NCBI RefSeq assembly: GCF_004801855.1
Contig: NZ_SSTC01000009.1
Span: forward strand, 20,343-84,342
DNA from: Pseudomonas sp. A-1
Lineage (GTDB): Bacteria > Pseudomonadota > Gammaproteobacteria > Pseudomonadales > Pseudomonadaceae
DNA length: 64,000 nucleotides
Direction of reading: 5' to 3'
Under the pieces are notes generated by a model that was not told the DNA's origin, did not search any database, and saw nothing but the letters and a program-made list of their open reading frames with translations. Shown here in pieces: positions 50,696 to 58,880 of this stretch (position 1 is its first letter; each line of letters opens with the position of its first letter). Made by a program: the position numbers and the translations under genes.

Positions 50696-51724
50696 TCAGC
50701 GCTTGTCGACGGTAACGATCTCGCGGCGCTCGCTCATCGCTGCCGGCACCTCGGCCTCGTCGGTGTAGAACTGCTGGTACCACTCCCGCAGCTGGTAGAC
50801 CGGGCCGTCGCCCTCGGCCAGCACCGGGTTGTTGATGCACACCTTGTGCTTCCAGATGTCCACGTCCTGGTAGAAGGAGGTGCGGTTCTGCTGCACATAC
50901 TCCTTGGCCAGCGCCTCGTTCTGCTCCTCACTCCAGCCAGGCATCTTCTTCACCAGGCAGCCGAAGCGCAGCTCGAAGCTGTTGGGGCCGATCGGCACGT
51001 GGCAGTTGAGCAGGATCGAGTGCACTTCCATGCCTTCGAACACCGCGCGCATGCGGGTGAAGTGGGTGGCCGGGCCGAAGTAGGCCGACTCGGCGACCAG
51101 GTCCCCGCCCAGGCGGATCGAGTCGCCATGGAAGATCTGGTGGGCGATGTGGCCTTCGAACACGTTGGCGAAGTACTTGGTCGGGGTGCCGTGCACCGGA
51201 CCGAAGTGCTGGGCGTCGGCGAGGTTGTCGACCAGCTCGCGCGGATGGGTGTCGATGATCAGGGTGTCGAGGTGCCAGTCGTGCGACCACTCGTCGCTGT
51301 CGATTTCCGGCAGGTGCGGGATCACCACGTCTGCGGCCGGGGCCTTGCCTTCCGGGTTGTTCCAGACGAACAGCAGGCCGTTCTCCTCGCAGGTCAGCCA
51401 GGAGCGGGTCTTGGCCTTGGGCGGGATGCGTTCGCAGTAGGGGATTTCAGCGCAGCGGCCGCTGCCCTCGAACTGCCAGTGGTGGAACGGGCAGACCACG
51501 CGGTTGCCTTCCAGGGTGCCCTGCGACAGGTCCGCGCCCATGTGCGGGCAGTGGGCGTCGAGGACGTTGATCTTGCCGCTGTCGTCGGCGAAGGCCACCA
51601 GGCGGGTGCCGAAGATGTTCAGGGTGTGCAGCTTGCCGTCGCGGTAGTCGTCGGCGACACCCAGGCAGTGCCAGCCGCGCGCGAAACGGTGCGGCAGCGC
51701 ATTGTTGGTGTTGTTATTGGTCAT
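50696..51724 (-). CDS. kshA: Rieske oxygenase, 3-ketosteroid 9alpha-hydroxylase oxygenase (KshA)-like
   Basis: A 342-residue terminal oxygenase. The Rieske [2Fe-2S] ligands are in AHCPHMGADL and CPFHHWQFEG (C-x-H-x17-C-x-x-H, residues ~46-70). The mononuclear iron site is NLADAQHFGPVHG near residue 165 (D/H, H). RGWHCLGVADDYRDGKLHTL and FGTRLVAFADDSGKINVLDA closely follow KshA, the enzyme that hydroxylates C9 of 3-ketosteroids and, with KstD, opens ring B. Length also fits. GGAGAAAGCCTG precedes the ATG. The reductase partner KshB is not in the window. Monocistronic, with a dyad 109 bp upstream and its own terminator. Confidence 0.85.
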   Translation of the reverse strand: MTNNNTNNALPHRFARGWHCLGVADDYRDGKLHTLNIFGTRLVAFADDSGKINVLDAHCPHMGADLSQGTLEGNRVVCPFHHWQFEGSGRCAEIPYCERIPPKAKTRSWLTCEENGLLFVWNNPEGKAPAADVVIPHLPEIDSDEWSHDWHLDTLIIDTHPRELVDNLADAQHFGPVHGTPTKYFANVFEGHIAHQIFHGDSIRLGGDLVAESAYFGPATHFTRMRAVFEGMEVHSILLNCHVPIGPNSFELRFGCLVKKMPGWSEEQNEALAKEYVQQNRTSFYQDVDIWKHKVCINNPVLAEGDGPVYQLREWYQQFYTDEAEVPAAMSERREIVTVDKR

Positions 51725-51832
51725 CAGGCTTTCTCCGTTGAGCACACGCAAGGCGGGACGCCGTCCGGCCGCGCCTCGGGGCGGGCCGGACGGCGGCGTC
51801 CGACGATCTTCACCGAGGCACGCCCTGCGCTC

Positions 51833-51850
51833 ATCATCCGCTTGGACTAG
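51833..51850 (-). promoter_or_regulatory. Regulon dyad 12 (upstream of KshA-like gene)
   Basis: ATCATCCGCTTGGACTAG; one substitution in the gene-proximal half (ATCATCC for ATCGTCC). 109 bp before the start codon. Confidence 0.6.
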
Positions 51851-51861
51851 AAAGCGCGATT

Positions 51862-52710
51862 TCAGGCGCCGGCCGGCACCCGCCAGTCGGCGACGATGCC
51901 CTGCTCCAGGGCGAACGGCTGGGCGGCGATGGTGCGCTTCTGGAACTGCCCCGCCTCGGCGGCGGTGGCCAGCCAGAGCATGACCTGCGCCGGCACCTCG
52001 GGCGGCGCCATGCCGCCGCGCAGGGCGATCACGCCCTTGTCGCCGATGGTGGCCATCAGCGCCTCGGTGGTGACCACGCCAGGGTTGATGGTGAAGGCGC
52101 GGATGCCGCGCTCGCCCAGCTCGGTGCTCAGCACCCCGGACAGGCGCGACACCGTGGCCTTGCCGGCGCCGTAGGCATAGCCCCAGCCACCGCGCCCGGC
52201 CGCCACCGGCGGGTCGCTCTCGCCGGCGCCGGAGGTGACGTTGATGATCACCCCTTCGCCGCGCTCGAGCATCTGCGGCAGCACCGCGCGGGTGGCCAGG
52301 AACGGCGCCAGCAGGTAGCCCTGGTAGACGCGCAGCAGGGTCTCGGGCTCCAGCTCGAGGAACGGCAGGTTGAGGTCGCCGCCCTGGTAGATGGCGTTGT
52401 TGACCAGCACGTCGATGCGCCCGAAGTGTTCCAGCACCGCCGCGCAGGCGGCACATACCGATTCCGCGTCGAGCAGGTCCATGCGTACCACGAACACCTC
52501 GCGGCCCAGCTCGCGGATGGCCGCGGCGGTCGCCGCCAGGCTGCCGGGCAGCGGCGTGCCGTCCGGGTTGCGCAGCGCGTGCTGGTGGCTCTCGCCCTCC
52601 TCCAGCGTGCGCGCGCTGATCGCCACGTCGAAGCCGGCGCGGGCGAAGGCCAGCGCCGTCGCGCGGCCGATGCCCCGGCTGGCGCCGGTGATGAATGCCA
52701 CCTTGTTCAT
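51862..52710 (-). CDS. Short-chain dehydrogenase/reductase (SDR)
   Basis: A 282-residue SDR with a longer loop after strand 2 (RTLEEGESHQHALRNPDGTP), which is unusual for classical members. TGASRGIG (residues 8-15), VLVNNAIYQGG, INVTSGAGES with the serine and YAYGAGKATVSRL with Tyr and Lys are all present. The N-terminus matches classical SDRs, but the extension suggests a bulky substrate. The SDR gene has its own promoter region holding an inverted repeat and a dyad; the KshA-like gene lies just downstream with a separate dyad. Confidence 0.85.
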   Translation of the reverse strand: MNKVAFITGASRGIGRATALAFARAGFDVAISARTLEEGESHQHALRNPDGTPLPGSLAATAAAIRELGREVFVVRMDLLDAESVCAACAAVLEHFGRIDVLVNNAIYQGGDLNLPFLELEPETLLRVYQGYLLAPFLATRAVLPQMLERGEGVIINVTSGAGESDPPVAAGRGGWGYAYGAGKATVSRLSGVLSTELGERGIRAFTINPGVVTTEALMATIGDKGVIALRGGMAPPEVPAQVMLWLATAAEAGQFQKRTIAAQPFALEQGIVADWRVPAGA

Positions 52711-52747
52711 TGCAGACTCCTTGAATTGAATCCCCGAATCGAATCCT

Positions 52748-52808
52748 CTGTAGGGGCGAATTCATTCGCCCGACGCGGCCACGTTGGCGAATGAATTCGC
52801 CCCTACAG
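52748..52808. repeat. Inverted repeat copy 6 (GGCGAATGAATTCGCC family)
   Basis: Both arms perfect (CTGTAGGGGCGAATTCATTC on each strand) with an ~15-bp loop. It separates the SDR start from its dyad. Confidence 0.9.
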
Positions 52809-52840
52809 CTCAAGTCTTGGTGCCGGGCACCCCAGGGGGC

Positions 52841-52858
52841 ATCGTCAATACGGACCAG
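52841..52858 (-). promoter_or_regulatory. Regulon dyad 13 (upstream of SDR)
   Basis: ATCGTCAATACGGACCAG keeps ATCGTC and GGAC with the 4-nt spacing. 131 bp before the SDR start. It abuts the terminator of the next gene. Confidence 0.5.
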
Positions 52859-52859
52859 A

Positions 52860-52893
52860 AACGACGAGGCCACCCGCAGGTGGCCTCGTCGTT
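52860..52893 (-). terminator. Intrinsic terminator of the HsdA-like gene
   Basis: AACGACGAGGCCACC-CGCA-GGTGGCCTCGTCGTT is a perfect 15-bp stem 11 bp past the stop codon, followed on the minus strand by TTTCTGG. Confidence 0.8.
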
Positions 52894-52903
52894 ACCGATG
52901 AAG

Positions 52904-53668
52904 TCAGAACTTCGCCGGGCGCACCATGGCATCCATGCCGCCATCGACGAACATCACGCTGCCGTGGATGAAGCTGGCCTGCGGCGACTGCAGGAAGGCG
53001 ACCAGCGCGGCGATCTCCGCCGGCTGGCCGGCGCGGCCCAGCGGGGCGACGAAGTCGCGCACCGCCTGACCGAAGCGCGGATCCTCCAAGGAGGCCTGGT
53101 GCAGCGGGGTCTCCACCGCGCCCGGCGCAACCACGTTGAGGCGCAGGCCCTGGCCACCCCACTCCACCGCCTTCTGCCGCGCGTAGCGAGTCACCGCGTA
53201 CTTGGAGCTGGCATAGGCGACGTGTGCCTGGTTCAGCTCGCTGGCCAGGGCAATGGCGCGCGCCTCGTCGCCGGCCAGCATGGCCTCGGTCATCGGCTGG
53301 CTGTCGGCGCCCGGCTGGGTGGCGGCCACCGAGCCGACGATCAACGCCGCACCGCGCTCGCCGCGCGCCAGCGCGCTGGCTAGTCCGTCGACCAGTGCGG
53401 TGACGCCGAAGTGGTTGACCGCGACGATCACCGAAGATGGCAGGGTGACGCCGACGCCGGCGCAGCACACCAGGCCGTCCAGCACGCCGTCGCAACGGTC
53501 GAGCACCTCGTCGACCGCCGCCTGGCGGCCTTCGGGGGTGGACAGGTCGGCGATCACCTCGGCGTTGGCGCGGTCGATGCCGATGATCTGGTGACCGGCG
53601 GCGCGCAGGGCGGCGCACACGGCGGCGCCGATGCCCGACGCGGAACCGCTGACAGCTGTGACTGGCAT
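52904..53668 (-). CDS. hsdA: 3alpha-hydroxysteroid dehydrogenase-like SDR (HsdA-like)
   Basis: A 254-residue SDR whose sequence closely follows, from memory, the 3alpha-hydroxysteroid dehydrogenase/carbonyl reductase of Comamonas testosteroni. Matching features are VSGSASGIGAAV, AAGHQIIGIDRANAEVIADL, the family-specific insertion PMTEAMLAGDEARAIALASE before the active site, catalytic YASSKYAVTRYAR, and NVVAPGAVETPLHQASLEDP. The enzyme interconverts 3alpha-hydroxy and 3-keto steroids with NAD(P). It is monocistronic, has the perfectly symmetric dyad 73 bp upstream, and ends in a strong terminator. This is one of the better clues to the pathway's substrate class. Confidence 0.85.
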   Translation of the reverse strand: MPVTAVSGSASGIGAAVCAALRAAGHQIIGIDRANAEVIADLSTPEGRQAAVDEVLDRCDGVLDGLVCCAGVGVTLPSSVIVAVNHFGVTALVDGLASALARGERGAALIVGSVAATQPGADSQPMTEAMLAGDEARAIALASELNQAHVAYASSKYAVTRYARQKAVEWGGQGLRLNVVAPGAVETPLHQASLEDPRFGQAVRDFVAPLGRAGQPAEIAALVAFLQSPQASFIHGSVMFVDGGMDAMVRPAKF

Positions 53669-53740
53669 GGAAACTCTCCTTGATGACTGGCTTGGATGGC
53701 TGGGTTTGCCCCACTCTAGGGGCGGCGCGGCGCGCGTCGA

Positions 53741-53758
53741 ATCGTCCGAGCGGACGAT
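53741..53758 (-). promoter_or_regulatory. Regulon dyad 14, perfect arms (upstream of HsdA-like gene)
   Basis: ATCGTCCGAGCGGACGAT has exact 8-bp arms in the ATCGTCC version, 73 bp before the start codon and one base from the stop of the third LuxR-type gene. Confidence 0.65.
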
Positions 53759-53759
53759 A

Positions 53760-54953
53760 TCAGCCGGCGCGCAGCCGCTGCGCCTGGCCGTCGGCCTGGC
53801 CGACTGCCATCACGCTGTTGAGCATGATGCGCACCAGCTCGGTCTGCCGGCGCACGCCGGTCTTGGAGAAGATCGCGCGCAGGTGGGCGCGCGCGGTGTT
53901 GCGGCGGATGTTCAGCGCCTCGGCGGCCTCCTCCAGCGACAGGCCGTTGGCCAGTTCGAGGCACAGCGCGGTTTCCGCCGGGGTCAGGTTGAACAGCTGC
54001 TTGGCCACCGTGGTGCTGGTCAGCGACTTGCCGACCGCATCGCGGATGTACACCACCACCGCCGGCTGGCCCTTGCTTTCCGCCCACTCCAGCGAGGGCA
54101 CCGACTCCACCACCACCACCAGGCTGACCTGGCCGGACGGCCGGGCGATCGACACCGCCTCGGCGATCGGCGGACTCTCCTTGCCCTGACGGGCGAAGGC
54201 GCTGCGCACCAGGCGCTGCAGCTCGCGGTTGTCGCTGGGATAGGAGGCCTCCAGGCGACCGCCGACCACCTTGAGACCGTCGGCACCGGCGAGGATCTCC
54301 TGGGCGATGGCGTTCTGCTGCAGCACGCGGCCGCTCTCGTCGAGCACGATGGTCGCCACCGACAGGCGGCTGATCGCCTGGGAATACAGCGTGCCCATCG
54401 ACTGGCTGCGGTCCAGCTGGTTGTGCATGTTGAGGGCGCGGCGCAGGTGCGGCAGGATCAGCTCGCACAGGGCGCGGTCGCGCGCCGAGAACTTCGGCGC
54501 GGATTCGGGGCGGGTGATGCGGAAACGCAGCTTGCCGGAATCCGGGGTGGCGATGTCCACGCCCATCACGTGGTACACGCCCTTCGGCCCGCACCAGTGC
54601 TGGTAGTAGGAGGACTCGCGCCAGTCCTTCTCGCTCATCAGGTCGTCGACGGTGAACACCTTGTCGACCGGCTGGTTGATGAAGGGGGTGCTGGAGTGCG
54701 GGTAGGTCAGGTAGGTGACCTTGCCCTCGCCCTCGACGTTGCCGGCGACGATCATCAGGCCGGCGTCCGACTGGTCGGGGACGCGCAGGATCAGGGTCAC
54801 GTAGTTGGCGGCGAACAGGTCGCGCAGCTGCTCCATGGGGATGTGCCACAGCCGGCTGTCCAGCGCCGCATCGTACAGGGCCGCGACCAGGCGGTCGTAT
54901 TCGGCCAGATCCAGGCCCGCCAGGGCATGGAGGTCTGCAGTAGTCTTTTCCAC
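53760..54953 (-). CDS. LuxR-family transcriptional regulator (third of three paralogues)
   Basis: A 397-residue regulator with the same plan as the other two. C-terminal helix-turn-helix NLTPAETALCLELANGLSLE, then ALNIRRNTARAHLRAIFSKTG. PAS-like segment ATIVLDESGRVLQQNAIAQE near residue 220, matching ILDETGKVMRSNQAA in the second paralogue. The start is GTG, 7 nt after AGAGG; no better ATG is available. It lies upstream of the HsdA-like gene on the same strand. No clear dyad was seen before it. Confidence 0.85.
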   Translation of the reverse strand: MEKTTADLHALAGLDLAEYDRLVAALYDAALDSRLWHIPMEQLRDLFAANYVTLILRVPDQSDAGLMIVAGNVEGEGKVTYLTYPHSSTPFINQPVDKVFTVDDLMSEKDWRESSYYQHWCGPKGVYHVMGVDIATPDSGKLRFRITRPESAPKFSARDRALCELILPHLRRALNMHNQLDRSQSMGTLYSQAISRLSVATIVLDESGRVLQQNAIAQEILAGADGLKVVGGRLEASYPSDNRELQRLVRSAFARQGKESPPIAEAVSIARPSGQVSLVVVVESVPSLEWAESKGQPAVVVYIRDAVGKSLTSTTVAKQLFNLTPAETALCLELANGLSLEEAAEALNIRRNTARAHLRAIFSKTGVRRQTELVRIMLNSVMAVGQADGQAQRLRAG

Positions 54954-55198
54954 CCTATCACCTCTTGGCGGAGACGGCTCATGGGCCGGCTCCTTATTGT
55001 TCTTGTCGATCAGGTTGCCCCGGGCATCCTCCGGGCCGGCGGCGCAAGCCCCCTGCCCGGTGCGCCTCCTGCGCCGGTGCGGCCGCCGTCGAAACGGCGG
55101 GCACCTTCGTCATTTTCCTGTCGTCAGGATACTGCCAAAGCCGGGAGGCAGTTCAAGAGCCGCGATCTTGAGGCCTCCCTGACTTCTGTTTCCGGCTG

Positions 55199-57625
55199 TT
55201 ACACGCAGGCCGTCGCCTCCTTCGTCCCGGCCTGGGACCGGTGCTGGCTGCCGTCGGCGGTGGCTGCGCCCTCGCGCGCCCGTACCAGCGGCCGCCCCTC
55301 GTTGAACCAGGCAGCCAGCGCCGGCAGCAGGAAGATCGCGCCGAACACGTTGACCAGGAACATGAAGGCCAGCAGCACGCCCATGTCGGCCTGGAACTTC
55401 AGCGGAGCGAAGGCCCAGGTGCACACGCCGATGGACATGGTCAGCGCGGTGAACACCGCCGCCGTGCCGCGCTGGCGCATCGCCTCGTAGAAGGCGTGGC
55501 GCAGGTCGCGGCCCTCCTCCATCTCGTGCTGGATGCGCTCGTAGAGGTAGATACCATAATCGACGCCGACCCCGACTCCCAGCGCGACCACCGGCAGGGT
55601 GGCGACCTTGAGGCCGATGCCGAGCAGCGCCATCAGCGCGTTGCAGAGGATGGCGACGATGGCCAGCGGCACCAGGATGCACAGCACCGCGCGCAGCGAG
55701 CGGAAGGTCAACCAGCAGAACAGCGCCACCGAGCCGAACAGCGCGGCCAGCATCATCACCTCGGCGCGGTCCACCGCCTCGTTGGAGGCGGCCATGATGC
55801 CGGCGTTGCCGCCGGCCAGGCGGAAGTTCACTCCGGGAGTGACGTCGGCGGCGACGATGCGCTTGAGTTCCTTGACCACGTGGGCGACGGTCGCCCCCTC
55901 ATGGTCGGTGAGGAACACCAGGATCTGCATCTGCTGGCAGCCGTCGGTGACCATGCCCAGCTCCGACGAATAGGCGCGCGAGCCCTGCTGCAGGCCGCGC
56001 TCGGAGTTGGGAATCGCCGACCAGCGCGGGTTGCCCTCGTTGTTGCCGGCGATCACCACCTTGCCGGTGCCGGTGACGCTGGACACCGACTGCACGCCGG
56101 CGATGTGGCGCACGGCGAAGTCGAAGCGATCCACCGCACGCATCACGGCCGGGTCCAGGCAGGCTTCCGGGTGATCCTTGACCTCGACGAACACGGTCAG
56201 CACATCGAGACCGATGGCGTAGCTGCCGACGATCCGCGCGTTGTCACGGTTGTAGCGCGAGTCGCTGCGCAGTTCCGGCGCGCCGGCGCCGATGTCGCCG
56301 GTCTGCAGGTCGCGGGCCTTGAGGGTGCCAACGGTGAGCAGGATCAGGCTGGTGGCGAACACCAGCAGCGCCGGACCGGGCTTGGCCAGGCTGGAAAGCC
56401 CCCACCACAGCGGGTGCTTGCGGCCTTCCAGCGGCTTGTTGCTGGGCTGCGCCGAGCGTTCCAGACGCAGGTGGGAGATGATGATCGGCAGCATCATCTT
56501 GTTGGTGACGATCATCAGCAGCACGCCGAGGCAGGCGGTCACGCCCAGCTCGTGGACGATGGGGATGTCGATCAGCATGATCACCGCGAAGCCCACGGCG
56601 TTCATCAGCAGGGCCAGCGAGCCGGGGATGAAGATCTTGCAGAAGGCCGCATGGGCCGCGTCCTGCGCGCTGGCGCCGGCCAGCACGTCCTGCTTCCAGG
56701 CGTTGGTCATCTGCACCGCGTGGGACACGCCGATGGAGAAGATCAGGAACGGCACCAGGATCGACATCGGGTCGATGCCCAGGCCCAGCAGCGGCAGCAG
56801 GCCGAGCAGCCAGACCACCGGCAGCAGCGCCACCACCAGCGCCACCACGGTCAGCTTGAGCGAGCGCGAATAGCCCCACAGCAGCGCCGCGGTGATCAGG
56901 AAGGCCACCACGAAGAAGCCCATCACCGCGCCGAGGCCCTCGACCACGTCGCCGACCAGCTTGGCGAAGCCGACCACGTTGATCTCGATCTGCTCGTTGT
57001 TGTACTTGCTGCGGATTTCCTCGAGGCGCTTGGCCACCTCGACGTAGTCGACCTTCTCGCCGGTCTTCGGATCGACGTCCTGCAGGTCGGCGCGCACCAT
57101 CGCCGCCTTCAGGTCGGTGGCCACCAGGCGGCCGATCTGCCCGGAGCGCGCGGTGTTGCTGCGCACCTGCTCGAGATCCTCGAGGGTGCCGGCGAAGCGC
57201 GGCGGCACCACCACGTCGCCGAAGAAGCCGTCCTCGGTCACCTCGACGTACTGCACGTTGGGGGTGAACAGCGAGGTCACGCTGGAGCGGCTGACCCCGG
57301 AGGTGAAGAACACGTCGTCGGTGACCTTGCGCAGGGTATCGAGGAACACCGGGTTGTAGATGTCGCCTTCGCCCTTCCAGCGCACGCTGACCAGGAAGCG
57401 GTTGGCGCCGGTGAACACCTTGCTGTATTCGAGGAAGTTCACCATGTACTCGTGGCGCAGCGGGATCAGCTTGTTGAAGCCAGGGTCCAGCCGCGTCTGC
57501 AGGGCGCTGGCGCCCAGGCCGACGGTGATGGCGACGAACAGCGCCATCAGCGCGCGGCGGCGGGCCATCAGCAGGTCGGCACAGGCCTCGACCCAGCGAT
57601 CCACCCGGGAAGTTTGTCCTTTCAT
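55199..57625 (-). CDS. RND/MMPL-family transporter (second YCF48-RND pair)
   Basis: An 808-residue inner-membrane protein, close paralogue of the one at 46.5-48.9 kb: both share PMSILVPFLIFSIGVSHAVQ, VALGVGVGVDYGIYL and FAPLKFQADMG/FSPLKFQADMG. TM1 near residues 22-42, first periplasmic loop to ~235, bundle of helices to ~420, second loop to ~620, last helices to ~790, then a charged cytoplasmic tail. It starts 10 bp after the stop of the second YCF48-type gene. Likely a hydrophobic-substrate transporter; direction is unknown. Confidence 0.9.
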   Translation of the reverse strand: MKGQTSRVDRWVEACADLLMARRRALMALFVAITVGLGASALQTRLDPGFNKLIPLRHEYMVNFLEYSKVFTGANRFLVSVRWKGEGDIYNPVFLDTLRKVTDDVFFTSGVSRSSVTSLFTPNVQYVEVTEDGFFGDVVVPPRFAGTLEDLEQVRSNTARSGQIGRLVATDLKAAMVRADLQDVDPKTGEKVDYVEVAKRLEEIRSKYNNEQIEINVVGFAKLVGDVVEGLGAVMGFFVVAFLITAALLWGYSRSLKLTVVALVVALLPVVWLLGLLPLLGLGIDPMSILVPFLIFSIGVSHAVQMTNAWKQDVLAGASAQDAAHAAFCKIFIPGSLALLMNAVGFAVIMLIDIPIVHELGVTACLGVLLMIVTNKMMLPIIISHLRLERSAQPSNKPLEGRKHPLWWGLSSLAKPGPALLVFATSLILLTVGTLKARDLQTGDIGAGAPELRSDSRYNRDNARIVGSYAIGLDVLTVFVEVKDHPEACLDPAVMRAVDRFDFAVRHIAGVQSVSSVTGTGKVVIAGNNEGNPRWSAIPNSERGLQQGSRAYSSELGMVTDGCQQMQILVFLTDHEGATVAHVVKELKRIVAADVTPGVNFRLAGGNAGIMAASNEAVDRAEVMMLAALFGSVALFCWLTFRSLRAVLCILVPLAIVAILCNALMALLGIGLKVATLPVVALGVGVGVDYGIYLYERIQHEMEEGRDLRHAFYEAMRQRGTAAVFTALTMSIGVCTWAFAPLKFQADMGVLLAFMFLVNVFGAIFLLPALAAWFNEGRPLVRAREGAATADGSQHRSQAGTKEATACV

Positions 57626-57635
57626 CACGTCACCC

Positions 57636-58610
57636 TCAGTCCTGCACGGCGGTGATGCCGCCACGGAAACTCTTGAACACGCCCTGCTCGCCGCCGACCA
57701 CCAGCACACGCTCGTCCAGCGCCGCTACCGAGGTCAGGGTGCCGAGGCTCTTCAGGCGCAGGCTGTCGACCAGCTTGCCCTGGCCATCGAAGCGGCTGAC
57801 CACGCCGCCGGCGCCGACCACCAGCACGCCGGTCTGCCCGGGCAGCCGCGCATGGCCGTAGAGCGGCGCGGTATGGCCGAGCGGGACCTGGGTCCAGTTC
57901 TGGCCGAAGTCGTCGCTGACGAACACATGGCCGCGCATGCCGTAGGCCAGCCAGCGCTGCGCCGACAGGCGCACCACGCCGAACAGCGAGCCCTTGTAGA
58001 AGGCCGGCAGGGCTTCCCAGTTCTCGCCGCCGTCGGCCGAGCGCAGCACCGTGCCCTGCTCACCGACCAGCATCAGCTGGCCGTCGGCGCCGCCGTCCAT
58101 GCCGTTGAGGTGATAGCCGTCCACCGGCAGCTCGCGGGCCTGCCAGCTCTGCCCGGCGTCGCGGGACACGAAGAACTTGCCGTAGCTGCCATAGGCCATC
58201 ACGGTGTTTCCGGCGCCGGCCCAGACGCCGAGCAGCGGCTCGGCCAGCTCGTTGTCGATGCGGCTCTCCTGCCAGTGCTTGCCGCCGTCCGCGGAGCGCA
58301 GGATCCAGCCGTCGTGACCGACCGCCACCAGGCGCTCGGCCGACAGCCGCGCCACGCCGGTCAGCGAACTGCCGCGGCGCTGGTCGATGGCGGCCTGCTG
58401 CCAGCTGTCGCCGAGGTCGTCGCTGGTGAGGACGATGCCCTGCTCGCCGACCGCAACCACCCGGTGGCCGTCGACGGTCATGTCGTTGATCAGCAGGCGG
58501 TCGGTGCGCAGCTCGGTGGCCGGCAGGGGTGGCGGGGTACGGTGCGAGAAGGCGTACGCGGTGGTTGCCGCGACCACGGCCGAGACGGCGTAGGCGATCA
58601 ACTGGCGCAT
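57636..58610 (-). CDS. YCF48/BNR-repeat protein (second pair)
   Basis: A 324-residue exported or anchored protein with an N-terminal hydrophobic helix (LIAYAVSAVVAATTAYAFS) and propeller repeats LTSDDLGDSWQ, LRSADGGKHWQ, VSRDAGQSWQ and LRSADGGENWE. It parallels the YCF48-type protein at 48.9-50.0 kb. GGAGG five bases before the ATG opening MRQLIAY decides the start over a frame that extends into the upstream inverted repeat. It forms a two-gene operon with the RND gene. Confidence 0.87.
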   Translation of the reverse strand: MRQLIAYAVSAVVAATTAYAFSHRTPPPLPATELRTDRLLINDMTVDGHRVVAVGEQGIVLTSDDLGDSWQQAAIDQRRGSSLTGVARLSAERLVAVGHDGWILRSADGGKHWQESRIDNELAEPLLGVWAGAGNTVMAYGSYGKFFVSRDAGQSWQARELPVDGYHLNGMDGGADGQLMLVGEQGTVLRSADGGENWEALPAFYKGSLFGVVRLSAQRWLAYGMRGHVFVSDDFGQNWTQVPLGHTAPLYGHARLPGQTGVLVVGAGGVVSRFDGQGKLVDSLRLKSLGTLTSVAALDERVLVVGGEQGVFKSFRGGITAVQD

Positions 58611-58741
58611 GGCGACCTCCGCAGGCGATTGAGTGCTTTCATGCTGTCTTTCCCTTGTTCTTGTTGTGGGCGAGCGCGACGCGGCGGTCGCTCGACGCAG
58701 GCGGATACAGCCCGATAGTCCCCAGATAGAGCGGTGCCGGC

Positions 58742-58758
58742 ATCGTCCATAAGGAGTA
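58742..58758 (-). promoter_or_regulatory. Regulon dyad 15, weak (upstream of second YCF48-RND operon)
   Basis: ATCGTCCATAAGGAGTA: gene-proximal half perfect, distal half has GGAG for GGAC. 132 bp before the start codon. Confidence 0.45.
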
Positions 58759-58810
58759 CGCCGGCACAGAGGGGGGAATGGGGATGGACAGGGCTGGCGC
58801 AGAGCGGCTT

Positions 58811-58867
58811 GTAGGGGCGAATTCATTCGCCTTTGCGAGGCGTTTTGGCGAATGAATTCGCCCCTAC
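58811..58867. repeat. Inverted repeat copy 7 (GGCGAATGAATTCGCC family)
   Basis: GTAGGGGCGAATTCATTCGC and its complement around an ~16-bp loop, 13 bp past the thiolase stop; it may act as a 3'-end hairpin. Confidence 0.9.
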
Positions 58868-58880
58868 ATATGGGTGTAAA

